Below, piece after piece: positions 18,590 through 26,245 of a stretch of 64,000 bases of DNA; position 1 is the stretch's first letter, and each line of letters opens with the position of its first letter. The position numbers were made by a program, and so were the translations under genes. Source of the DNA: Streptomyces roseifaciens (lineage in GTDB: Bacteria > Actinomycetota > Actinomycetes > Streptomycetales > Streptomycetaceae); NCBI RefSeq assembly GCF_001445655.1, contig NZ_LNBE01000004.1, positions 930,001-994,000 of the forward strand, written 5' to 3'. The notes beneath the pieces were generated by a model. The model was not told the origin of the DNA and did not search any database. It was given only the letters and a program-made list of their open reading frames with translations.

Positions 18590-18676
18590 CTGACAACGCG
18601 CGTAGATTCTGACCCGGGCCACCCCGCCCGCGACACCCTCCCAAGGTTGCGATCCGGTGACTCCCCGGTAACTTCG

Positions 18677-18717
18677 CCCGGAGAGCCCGGAGAGCCCGGA
18701 GAGCCCGGAGAACCGGG
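18677..18717. repeat. 9-bp tandem repeat upstream of the SIMPL gene
   Basis: GAGAGCCCG is repeated about four times (last copy altered), 15-55 bp before the SIMPL-domain start, in the shared upstream region of two divergent genes. Confidence 0.7.
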
Positions 18718-18733
18718 AGGTCACACTGATCAC

Positions 18734-19438
18734 ATGACCGCACCCACACCCCTGCCCTACGGCACCCCCGAAACCCCCCGCGTCTCCGTCCGCGGCGAAG
18801 CCCGCCTCGAAGCCGACCCCGAAATCGCCCGGCTCCGCATCACCGTCACCGCCCGCGGCACCGACCGCACCACCACCCTCCACGACCTCACCCAGCGCAA
18901 CTCCCGGGCCCTCGACCTCCTGAAGTCCTATGGCGAAGCCGTCGAAAAGACAGAGACCGGATACATCAGCATCACCCCCCAGCTCACCGAAAAGGGACGC
19001 GGCGAACGCATCAGCGCCTACAACGGCAGCATCCACCTCACCGCCACCGTCAACGACTTCACCGTCCTCGGCGAACTCACCACCCGCCTCGCCGACCTCC
19101 CCCTCACCCGCATCGGCGGCCCCTGGTGGGCCCTCCGTCCCGACTCGCCCGCCCACGCCGAAGTCCGCCGCAAGGCCGTCCGCGAAGCCGTCCAGCGCGC
19201 CCGCGAATACGCCGCCGCCCTCGGCGCCGACCTCACGGCCCTCCTCGAACTCGCCGACGACGGCGCCGAGCACACCGGCTTCTCGGGCCCCGGCGGCGCC
19301 ATGCCCCGCCGGCCCCGCGCCGCCGCCGGCGCCGCGGGAGCCGCCGCCTCCGCGCCCGAACTGGATCTCGAACCCCAGCGACAGACCCTCCGCGCCCAGG
19401 TCAGCGCCCGCTTCACCATGACCCCGCCCCGACTCTGA
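18734..19438 (+). CDS. SIMPL-domain protein
   Basis: This 234-aa protein has the SIMPL (DUF541) pattern: VSVRGEARLEADPEIARLRI at the start, alternating beta strands and helices, then RRKAVREAVQRAREYAAALG, the long conserved helix. Family members form oligomeric rings or cages and are linked to oxidative stress or signalling, but a biochemical role is not established. No signal peptide is visible, whereas many Gram-negative members are exported. The last ~50 residues contain an Ala/Gly/Arg-rich stretch before the final strand. ATG 18734 gives the first Met before the conserved strand. It is divergent from the 5'-nucleotidase. Confidence 0.88.
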   Translation: MTAPTPLPYGTPETPRVSVRGEARLEADPEIARLRITVTARGTDRTTTLHDLTQRNSRALDLLKSYGEAVEKTETGYISITPQLTEKGRGERISAYNGSIHLTATVNDFTVLGELTTRLADLPLTRIGGPWWALRPDSPAHAEVRRKAVREAVQRAREYAAALGADLTALLELADDGAEHTGFSGPGGAMPRRPRAAAGAAGAAASAPELDLEPQRQTLRAQVSARFTMTPPRL

Positions 19439-19569
19439 CCCCGCCGGGCGAGGACCCCGAGGGTGCTCATCGGAGCGCGCGCACGCACATTCACTCGTTG
19501 TCAAAAACCTTTTACCGAAAGGCCGTTGGGCTGTCACGGCCGACGGATTCGCTACCCACTGGTAGGTCG

Positions 19570-19581
19570 TAAGGTCGAGAC
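19570..19581 (+). promoter_or_regulatory. -10 box TAAGGT for pyruvate kinase
   Basis: TAAGGT (19570-19575) is 6 bp before the ATG at 19582, consistent with a leaderless mRNA. The -35 is not clear; TTCGCT at 19548 is a weak candidate. Confidence 0.45.
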
Positions 19582-21003
19582 ATGCGCCGAGCAAAAATCG
19601 TCTGCACCCTCGGGCCCGCCACCGACTCGTACGAGCAGATCAAGGCACTCGTCGACGCCGGCATGGACGTCGCCCGCTTCAACCTCAGCCACGGCACCTA
19701 CGCCGACCACGAGGCCCGGTACCAGCGCGTACGCAAGGCCGCCGAAGAAGCCGGCCGCAGCGTCGGCGTCCTCGCCGACCTTCAAGGCCCGAAGATCCGC
19801 CTCGGCCGGTTCCACGAGGGCCCCGTACTCCTTGAACGCGGCGACGAATTCACCATCACCGTCGAGCCCGTCGAAGGCGACCGCCACACCTGCGGCACCA
19901 CCTACGACGGCCTCGCCGCCGACGTCAGCAAGGGCGAACGCATCCTCGTGGACGACGGCCGCGTCACCCTCGAGGTGACCGAGGTCGACGGCCCGCGCGT
20001 ACGGACCATCGTCATCGAAGGCGGCATGGTCTCCGACCACAAGGGCCTCAACCTCCCCGGCGTCGCCGTCTCCGTCCCGGCCCTCTCCGACAAGGACGTC
20101 GAAGACCTGCGCTGGGCCCTGGACATCGGCGCCGACATCATCGCCCTGTCGTTCGTCCGCAGCGCGGACGACGTCGTGGACGTCCACCGCGTCATGGACG
20201 AGGAAGGCCGCCGCCTCCCCGTCATCGCCAAGATCGAGAAGCCGCAGGCCGTCGAGAACCTCGACGGCATCGTCGCCGCCTTCGACGGCATCATGGTCGC
20301 CCGCGGCGACCTCGGCGTCGAAATGCCCCTGGAAACCGTCCCGATCGTGCAGAAGCGGGCCATCAAGCTCGCCAAGCGCAACGCCAAGCCCGTGATCGTG
20401 GCGACGCAGATGCTCGACTCGATGATCGACGCGTCCCGCCCCACCCGCGCGGAGGCCTCGGACGTCGCGAACGCCGTCATCGACGGCACGGACGCGGTGA
20501 TGCTCAGCGGCGAGACGAGCGTGGGCAAGTATCCCGTGGAGACGGTCAAGACCATGGGCCGCATCGTGGCCGCCGCGGAGGAGGACCTCCTGGCGAAGGG
20601 TCTGCCGCCGCTCACCGAGCGGAGCAAGCCCCGCACCCAGGGCGGCTCGGTGGCGCGCGCGGCCGCCGAGATGGGTGACTTCCTGGAGGCGAAGTTCCTG
20701 GTCGCCTTCACCCAATCCGGCGACACGGTCCGAAGGCTGTCGCGCTACCGCTCCCCGATCCCGCTGCTGGCGTTCACGCCGGAGGCGGCGACGGCGGCCC
20801 AACTGAGCCTGACGTGGGGAGTGGAGACGTTCCTGGGGCCGATGGTGCAGACGACGGACGAGATGGTCGACCAGGTGGATGAGTACCTGCTGCGGATCGG
20901 GCGGTGCCGGCGGGGGGATCGGGTGATCATCACGGCGGGTTCGCCGCCGGCGACGCCCGGCACGACGAATATGGTGCGGGTGCACCACATCGGGGAGGAG
21001 TAG
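19582..21003 (+). CDS. pyk: Pyruvate kinase
   Basis: This 473-aa glycolytic enzyme transfers phosphate from phosphoenolpyruvate to ADP. Clear motifs are MRRAKIVCTLGPA at the start, ARFNLSHG, AKIEKPQAVENLDGI with the catalytic lysine, MVARGDLGVEMP and the C-terminal effector domain from about residue 335. The length is typical of the bacterial tetrameric enzyme, and all of the usual A, B and C domains are present. It is transcribed alone; an HTH-LAGLIDADG gene lies convergent 11 bp after its stop. Confidence 0.97.
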   Translation: MRRAKIVCTLGPATDSYEQIKALVDAGMDVARFNLSHGTYADHEARYQRVRKAAEEAGRSVGVLADLQGPKIRLGRFHEGPVLLERGDEFTITVEPVEGDRHTCGTTYDGLAADVSKGERILVDDGRVTLEVTEVDGPRVRTIVIEGGMVSDHKGLNLPGVAVSVPALSDKDVEDLRWALDIGADIIALSFVRSADDVVDVHRVMDEEGRRLPVIAKIEKPQAVENLDGIVAAFDGIMVARGDLGVEMPLETVPIVQKRAIKLAKRNAKPVIVATQMLDSMIDASRPTRAEASDVANAVIDGTDAVMLSGETSVGKYPVETVKTMGRIVAAAEEDLLAKGLPPLTERSKPRTQGGSVARAAAEMGDFLEAKFLVAFTQSGDTVRRLSRYRSPIPLLAFTPEAATAAQLSLTWGVETFLGPMVQTTDEMVDQVDEYLLRIGRCRRGDRVIITAGSPPATPGTTNMVRVHHIGEE

Positions 21004-21014
21004 CCGCACTCCGG

Positions 21015-21785
21015 TCAGTACTTGGGGCCTATGTAGGCGTCCATGAGGGCGACGGATGCTTTGCGGGCTACGGAGATGCTCTGAGCTCTTCGGCTCTGGC
21101 GAGTGGACTTCCAGTCGACGCCGACCCTGTCGAGGGTGTCGGTGAAGAGCTTCAAGATGTCTGTAGACGCGTTGGTGAAGAAGTACCGCGGGTATTCGTA
21201 GCGCTTGGGCTGGCCGTTGATGATGCGGGACGTCCAGTTGGTGATGCGTGAGCCGTCCGAGTGGATGAGCCCGCGGATGAACGGCCAGGGATGCGCCTCT
21301 ACGAGCTCCTGCTGCCACGGCTCCAGCCTGATGGGGCGCTCATGCTTCTTTCCGGGGCCGTGCTGCGGAAAGAGACAGGGCCAGTGCTTGCTGGAGCTGG
21401 TGACTGCGACACAACCCTGCTTGCGGACGATGCAGACGCTGTTCGTCGGGCGAACCCTCGCCATGGCATCCCGGCAGGACTCGATGAGGCCGGGCCACGC
21501 ATCCGCGCAGGCAATGCGTAAGGCGTAGACGCCGCGTCGACCGGCGCTCAGGCAGCCGTCGCCGAGGTATAGGCCGAGCAGGTAGCAGTAGGTGGCGTGA
21601 TCCGCTGGTGGCTGGGGATCGCCGTCACACATGGAGCACTCGGTCGTGCGTGGGAGGGGTTCGGTCCCGGCTTGCCATCCGCGTATCGCGGACCGGGATA
21701 CCCCGGTCTGTTTACTCACCGAGTTAAGGCTGCGGCCCTGGTTGACGAGTGTGAGCGCGTACCGACGCGTTCGGATGTCGTACAT
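21015..21785 (-). CDS. HTH-LAGLIDADG homing-endonuclease-like protein
   Basis: This 256-aa protein has an N-terminal resolvase-like helix-turn-helix (residues 8-40, SLNSVSKQTGVSRSAIRGW), a CSMC pair at 50-53 and two LAGLIDADG motifs: LLGLYLGDGC at 69-78 and FIRGLIHSDGS at 169-179, each with its acidic residue. This is the build of a monomeric two-motif homing endonuclease, here free-standing and not inside an intron or intein. The gene is visibly lower in GC than pyk and the regulator on either side, suggesting transfer. It lies directly downstream of the 3' end of a tRNA on the same strand. Some such proteins may act as regulators; cleavage is not shown. Confidence 0.82.
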   Translation of the reverse strand: MYDIRTRRYALTLVNQGRSLNSVSKQTGVSRSAIRGWQAGTEPLPRTTECSMCDGDPQPPADHATYCYLLGLYLGDGCLSAGRRGVYALRIACADAWPGLIESCRDAMARVRPTNSVCIVRKQGCVAVTSSSKHWPCLFPQHGPGKKHERPIRLEPWQQELVEAHPWPFIRGLIHSDGSRITNWTSRIINGQPKRYEYPRYFFTNASTDILKLFTDTLDRVGVDWKSTRQSRRAQSISVARKASVALMDAYIGPKY

Positions 21786-21904
21786 GCCAACGAGCCTGGT
21801 CGAGCGGTCGCGTCTCGCAGGCTAATTCGAAGCAATGTTCACCATGGCGAGTGAAGATCGCCAACGGTTTAGAGCTTCGGCTGACCTTCGAATCGAAGGT
21901 GAAG

Positions 21905-21979
21905 TGCCCCGGGTCGGACTCGAACCGACACTGGATGGGTTTTGAATCCATGGCCTCTAACCAATTGGGCTACCGGGGC
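21905..21979 (-). tRNA. tRNA with anticodon CAA (Leu codon UUG), short variable loop
   Basis: A full cloverleaf can be drawn: 7-bp acceptor GCCCCGG/CCGGGGC, D arm with GG in the loop, anticodon loop TTCAAAA (anticodon CAA), a 5-nt variable loop, T arm GTCGG-TTCGAGT-CCGAC and discriminator A. CCA is not encoded. The anticodon reads leucine, but leucine tRNAs normally have a long variable arm; the last anticodon-stem pair is an A-C mismatch. A -10-like TATACA sits upstream on the minus strand (22003-21998). Confidence 0.85.
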
Positions 21980-21997
21980 CTTGCAATCTAAGGGAAG

Positions 21998-22003
21998 TGT
22001 ATA
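21998..22003 (-). promoter_or_regulatory. -10 box TATACA for the tRNA
   Basis: TATACA on the minus strand, 18 bp before the tRNA 5' end, is the best -10 candidate. No good -35 is visible. Confidence 0.4.
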
Positions 22004-22035
22004 CCCCCTCGGTGCTCAAAACTACATGACGTAGG

Positions 22036-22041
22036 TAGGCT
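22036..22041 (+). promoter_or_regulatory. -10 box TAGGCT for the ANTAR regulator
   Basis: TAGGCT lies 33 bp before the GTG at 22075, leaving room for a short leader with the GAGGAGA ribosome site. The -35 is weak. Confidence 0.4.
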
Positions 22042-22074
22042 CGTGCAGCAGCACCTGCCCTAACGAGGAGACCC

Positions 22075-22725
22075 GTGACCGCCGCCGAGCCCACGCCGCC
22101 CGTCGACGACGAGCCGCAGCACACCCCTCCGCATGTCACCCGTGTCGTGATCGCCGAGGACGAGGCCCTGATCCGTCTCGACCTCAAAGAGATGCTCGAG
22201 GAAGAGGGCTACTCCGTCGTGGGCGAGGCGGGCGACGGCGAGACCGCGGTCGCGCTGGCCCGGGAGCACCGTCCCGACCTGGTGATCCTCGATGTGAAGA
22301 TGCCCGTCCTGGACGGGATCTCCGCCGCCGAGCAGATCGCCCGCGATTCGATCGCGCCCGTGCTGATGCTGACCGCGTTCTCCCAGCGCGAGCTGGTGGA
22401 GCGGGCCCGGGACGCCGGGGCCATGGCCTATCTGGTGAAGCCCTTCAGCAAGAGCGACGTCGTCCCGGCCATCGAGATGGCCGTCTCCCGCTTCACGGAG
22501 CTGAAGGCTCTGGAGAAGGAGGTCGCGGATCTCTCCCAGCGGCTGGAGACGCGCAAGCTGGTCGATCGTGCGAAGAGCATTCTGCAGACGCAGTACGGGC
22601 TGACGGAGCCGGCCGCTTTCCGCTGGATCCAGAAGACGTCCATGGACCGCCGTCTGTCGATGCAGCAGGTGGCCGAGGCCGTCATCGAGGACGCCGAGGA
22701 GAAGAAGGCGGCGAAGGGGCAGTAG
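22075..22725 (+). CDS. ANTAR-domain response regulator (PdtaR-like)
   Basis: This 216-aa regulator acts on RNA rather than DNA. The receiver spans about residues 22-140 (VVIAEDEALIRLDL, phospho-acceptor Asp in VILDVKMPVLDG, Lys in YLVKPFSKSD). The C-terminal ANTAR domain binds paired hexanucleotide hairpins to prevent termination; it shows RLETRKLVDRAKSILQTQYG and AFRWIQKTSMDRRLSM. The layout equals PdtaR, whose partner kinase PdtaS is usually encoded elsewhere; none is adjacent here. GTG 22075 follows GAGGAGA. The first 20 residues are a Pro-rich tail. A strong hairpin ends the transcript. Confidence 0.93.
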   Translation: MTAAEPTPPVDDEPQHTPPHVTRVVIAEDEALIRLDLKEMLEEEGYSVVGEAGDGETAVALAREHRPDLVILDVKMPVLDGISAAEQIARDSIAPVLMLTAFSQRELVERARDAGAMAYLVKPFSKSDVVPAIEMAVSRFTELKALEKEVADLSQRLETRKLVDRAKSILQTQYGLTEPAAFRWIQKTSMDRRLSMQQVAEAVIEDAEEKKAAKGQ

Positions 22726-22744
22726 CCCGGCCGTGATGTGAGAG

Positions 22745-22779
22745 CGAGGGCCCGTGTCCGTACCGGACACGGGCCCTCG
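22745..22779. terminator. Bidirectional terminator between the regulator and livF
   Basis: A perfect 16-bp inverted repeat (22745-22760 with 22764-22779) around a 3-nt loop separates two convergent genes and abuts the livF stop. Confidence 0.85.
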
Positions 22780-23496
22780 TCAGTCCTCGCCGAGGTACGC
22801 CTTGCGTACCGACTCGTCGTGGAGGAGGTCCGCCCCCGTCCCGGAGAGGACGATCTTCCCGATCTCCATGACGTGCGCGCGGTCGGCGAGGGAGAGCGCG
22901 GCCCGGGCGTTCTGCTCGACGAGCAGGATCGTGGTGCCGGAGGCCCTGAGCTCGGTGATCGTGGCCATGATCCGCTGCATCATGATGGGCGAGAGGCCCA
23001 TGGAGGGCTCGTCCAGCATGAGGAGCTTGGGGCGGGACATGAGGGCCCGGCCCATGGCGAGCATCTGCTGTTCGCCGCCGGACAGGGTGCCGGCGGCCTG
23101 GCGGGCGCGTTCGCCGAGGATGGGGAAGAGGTCGTAGACGCGGCGTACGTCCTGCGCGATTCCGGTCGTGTCCTTGCGGAGGAACGCTCCGAGCTGGAGG
23201 TTCTCGGCGATGGTGAGGCGGGGGAAGATGTGCCGGCCTTCGGGGGAGTGGGCGAGGCCGAGGGCGACGACGCGGTGGGCGGGGACTCCGGTGAGCGGCC
23301 GGCCTTCGAAGCGGATGGTGCCGTCGAGGGGTTTGAGGAGGCCGGAGAGGGTGCGCAGGGTGGTGGTCTTGCCGGCGCCGTTGGTGCCGATGAGGGTGAC
23401 GACCTGGCCGGCTTCGACGGTGAACGAGATGCCTTTGACGGCTTCGATCTTGCCGTAGGCGACGCGGAGGTTCTGGACTTCGAGGAGGGCGGTCAT
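22780..23496 (-). CDS. livF: Branched-chain amino-acid ABC transporter ATPase LivF
   Basis: This 238-aa ATPase is one of the two nucleotide-binding subunits of a leucine/isoleucine/valine importer. The Walker A GTNGAGKTTTLR, the LivF-type signature GTLSGGEQQMLAMGRAL, the Walker B LLMLDEPSMGL and the switch His/Gln region LLVEQNAR are all present. Length and order are typical. Its ATG overlaps the livG stop by 4 bp, and it is the last gene of the operon livK-H-M-G-F on the minus strand. Some members import urea or amides instead; the substrate is inferred from the gene set. Confidence 0.94.
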   Translation of the reverse strand: MTALLEVQNLRVAYGKIEAVKGISFTVEAGQVVTLIGTNGAGKTTTLRTLSGLLKPLDGTIRFEGRPLTGVPAHRVVALGLAHSPEGRHIFPRLTIAENLQLGAFLRKDTTGIAQDVRRVYDLFPILGERARQAAGTLSGGEQQMLAMGRALMSRPKLLMLDEPSMGLSPIMMQRIMATITELRASGTTILLVEQNARAALSLADRAHVMEIGKIVLSGTGADLLHDESVRKAYLGED

Positions 23497-24359
23497 TGCT
23501 CGTCCCCTTCCTCCGTGCGGGCTTCGGCGGCGGCCACTTCGGCCGCTTCTTCCTGTCCCGGGGCGCCTTCGAAGGGGGTGCCGAGGTAGGCGGCGATGAC
23601 GCGTTCGTCGGCTTGGACGGCTTCGGAGGTGCCTTCGGTGAGTTTTTCGCCTTGGACGAGGACGGCGACGCGGTCGCAGAGGTTGAAGATGAACCGCATG
23701 TCGTGCTCGATGACGAGGACGGCGGTGTCCTGGGCGCGGATGGCGCGGACGAGGGTCTCGGTGGCGCGGGTTTCCTGGGGGTTCATTCCGGCGGTGGGTT
23801 CGTCGAGGAGCAGGAGGCCGGGGTCGCTGGCGAGGGCGCGTGCGATTTCCAGCTTGCGTTGTTCGCCGTAGGGGAGGTTGCGGGCGAGGTGGTCGCGTTT
23901 GGCGGCGAGTCCGGTGAAGGCGAGGAGTTCCATGGCGCGGTTTTCGGAGGCTTGTTCGGCGCGGCGGAATCCGGGGCCTCGTAGGAGGGCGGAGAAGAGG
24001 CCTTCTTTGGTGCGGGTGTGGCGGCCGACGAGGACGTTTTCCAGGACGGTCATGTTGGCGAAGAGCCGGATGTTCTGGAAGGTGCGTGCGATGCCGGCTT
24101 TGGTGACGAGGTGGGGTTTGGGCGGGAGGGTGGTGCCTTTGTAGGCGACGGTGCCTTCGGTGGGGATGTAGAGGCCGGTGAGGCAGTTGAAGAAGGTGGT
24201 CTTTCCTGCGCCGTTGGGTCCGATGAGGCCGACGATTTCGTTGCGGTGGACGGTGAGGTGGACGTCGCGTACGGCGGTGAGGCCGCCGAAGCGCATGGTG
24301 ACGCCGGTGGCGGTGAGGGCGGGTGTGTCGGCGGGGGCGGGGGCGGCGGTGGTGGTCAT
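23493..24359 (-). CDS. livG: Branched-chain amino-acid ABC transporter ATPase LivG
   Basis: This 288-aa second nucleotide-binding subunit has Walker A GPNGAGKTTFFN, the LivG-type signature LPYGEQRKLEIARAL, Walker B LLLLDEPTAGMN and the H-loop VIEHDMRF. LivG differs from LivF by its Tyr-Gly-Glu signature, which decides the naming. An acidic Ala/Glu tail of ~25 residues extends past the usual end. The ATG at 24359 overlaps the livM stop by 4 bp. The frame stays open far upstream, but that sequence is Arg/His/Pro-rich shadow of livM. Confidence 0.94.
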   Translation of the reverse strand: MTTTAAPAPADTPALTATGVTMRFGGLTAVRDVHLTVHRNEIVGLIGPNGAGKTTFFNCLTGLYIPTEGTVAYKGTTLPPKPHLVTKAGIARTFQNIRLFANMTVLENVLVGRHTRTKEGLFSALLRGPGFRRAEQASENRAMELLAFTGLAAKRDHLARNLPYGEQRKLEIARALASDPGLLLLDEPTAGMNPQETRATETLVRAIRAQDTAVLVIEHDMRFIFNLCDRVAVLVQGEKLTEGTSEAVQADERVIAAYLGTPFEGAPGQEEAAEVAAAEARTEEGDEQ

Positions 24360-26245
24360 GGTGTGGACGCCTCCGCGTGCGTGAGGGTGCTGCTGCCGGT
24401 GGTGCCCTCGTGGAATTCGAGTTGTCGGCGGCGGTCGGGGATGAGTCCTTCGGGGCGGAAGCGCATGAGGAGGATGAGGGCGGCGCCGAAGGCGAGCAGT
24501 TGGTAGTCGTGGAGGAACTGGAGTTTGGCGGGGATGAGGTAGAGGAGGGCGGCGCCGAGGAGGGGGCCGCTGATGGTGCCCATGCCGCCGAGGATGACGG
24601 CGGCGAGGAGGAAGGCGGAGTTGGGTGGTACGGGGCCTGCGAAGACGTATTGCTCGGGGACGACGGTGTAGGCGACGTGGGCTTGGACGGTGCCGGCGAG
24701 TCCGGCGAGGGTGGCGCCGAGGGCGAAGGCGAGGAGTTTGAGGCGGAAGCCGTTGATGCCCATGGCGGTGGCGGCGGTTTCGTCCTCGCGGATGGCGATC
24801 CAGGCGCGTCCGATGCGGGAGTCGCCGGCGCGGCTGAAGACGAGGACGACGAGGACGGTGAAGAGGAGCATCAGGAGGTAGTAGTTGGCGAAGGGGTTGA
24901 GGGTGATGCCGCCCAGGGTGTGGGTTTCGCCGAAGTTGTAGCCGAAGAGGGCGAGGTCGGGGATGTTGGGGATGCCGTTGGGTCCGTTGGTGAGGGAGGG
25001 GCCGGATTCGCCGTTGAGGTTGCCGACGGTGATGCGGAAGATTTCTCCGAATCCGAGGGTGACGATGGCGAGGTAGTCGCCGCGCAGGCGCAGGGTGGGG
25101 GCGCCGATGACGACGCCGAAGACGAGTGAGGCGGCGGCTCCGGTGAGGACGGCGGCCCAGAAGGGGAAGCGGATGTCGAGGGTGGATGCGGTGGTGCCGG
25201 AGACGAGGGCGGCGGTGTAGGCGCCGACGCCGAGGAAGGCGACGTAGCCGAGGTCGAGGAGGCCGGCGAGGCCGACGACGACGTTGAGGCCGAGGGCGAC
25301 GGTCGAGAAGATCAGGATGTTGACGGCGATGAGTGTGTACTGGTCGGTGTCCTGGGTGAGTGGGAAGAGGGCCGCGGCGACGAAGGCGGCGGTGACGGTG
25401 GGGGTGCGGTGCCTGGCGGTGAGGGCGGTGAGCCGCCCGATGAGCCCGGCCCGGGCGAGGGCTGCGGCGCCGAGGCCGGCCAGGAGCAGGAATCCGGTGA
25501 AGAGCTCTCCGTAGGCGGTGCCGATGCCGTAGGTGACGAGGCCCAGGGCGAGGCCGAAGGATGCGGCGATGATGAGGATCTCGGCCCAGGCGGGCAGGGG
25601 CCGGGCGGGTGGTGTTCGCCGGTCGGGGCGGCCGGGGCGGATGGTGCGCAGTACGGAGCGGAGGGCGGTTCCGGTGCGGGTGGTGCTGAGGCGGCTGGTG
25701 GGTGGGAAGGAGGTGGTGGTGCGTCGGTCGAGGGGGAGGGCGAGGGTGCCCAGGAGGGTGGTGAGGGTGGTGAGGGCGGCGGCGTATCCGCCGGGTTCGA
25801 GGTTGACGATGCCGCCGAGTTGTACGGCGATGGCGATGAGTGTGTACCAGGTGGTGGCGAGGGTGGCGGTGGCCAGGAGTGCGGTGGCGTTGTGGCTGCC
25901 GGCGGGGTTGAGCCAGCGGAGGCCTGGGAGGTTCCAGGTGGTGAGGGCGTAGAGGAGGGTGAGGAGGGCGCCGGTGAGGGTGAGGAGTTGGAGGCCGCCG
26001 GGGTAGCCGGTGACGGTGAGGTTGCCGGGGAAGGCGGTGGTCCAGGTCCAGGGGAGGAAGGTGGAGGCGGCGCTGAGGGCGGCTCCGGTGGCGGTGAGGG
26101 TGCGGGCGGTGCCGAGGGGGAGGGGGATGACGGGGGTGGTTTCGGTGGTGGGTGCTGCCGTCCCGTTCCCGTTCCCGTTCCTGTTCCCGGGTCCGTTGCT
26201 GTTCGCGTCGTCGCCTGCGGTCTTCTGTGGGTTCATCGCGTTCAC
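24356..26245 (-). CDS. livM: Branched-chain amino-acid ABC permease LivM with N-terminal extension
   Basis: This 629-aa inner-membrane permease is far longer than usual LivM (about 300-420 aa). The core occupies roughly residues 300-600 and has GLNVVVGLAGLLDLGYVAF, the GDYLAIVTLGFGEI coupling segment and GGMGTISGPLLGA. Before it lie an Asn/Gly-rich start, four extra hydrophobic segments and a polar linker near 200-230. GTG 26245 overlaps the livH stop as GTGA, matching the other couplings in this operon; ATG 26236 is equally possible. What the extra membrane domain does is unknown. Confidence 0.9.
   Translation of the reverse strand: MNAMNPQKTAGDDANSNGPGNRNGNGNGTAAPTTETTPVIPLPLGTARTLTATGAALSAASTFLPWTWTTAFPGNLTVTGYPGGLQLLTLTGALLTLLYALTTWNLPGLRWLNPAGSHNATALLATATLATTWYTLIAIAVQLGGIVNLEPGGYAAALTTLTTLLGTLALPLDRRTTTSFPPTSRLSTTRTGTALRSVLRTIRPGRPDRRTPPARPLPAWAEILIIAASFGLALGLVTYGIGTAYGELFTGFLLLAGLGAAALARAGLIGRLTALTARHRTPTVTAAFVAAALFPLTQDTDQYTLIAVNILIFSTVALGLNVVVGLAGLLDLGYVAFLGVGAYTAALVSGTTASTLDIRFPFWAAVLTGAAASLVFGVVIGAPTLRLRGDYLAIVTLGFGEIFRITVGNLNGESGPSLTNGPNGIPNIPDLALFGYNFGETHTLGGITLNPFANYYLLMLLFTVLVVLVFSRAGDSRIGRAWIAIREDETAATAMGINGFRLKLLAFALGATLAGLAGTVQAHVAYTVVPEQYVFAGPVPPNSAFLLAAVILGGMGTISGPLLGAALLYLIPAKLQFLHDYQLLAFGAALILLMRFRPEGLIPDRRRQLEFHEGTTGSSTLTHAEASTP

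Noticed and set aside
21000..21905. Integrated element with att repeats at the tRNA
   Set aside because: No copy of the tRNA 3' end and no integrase is seen near 21000.
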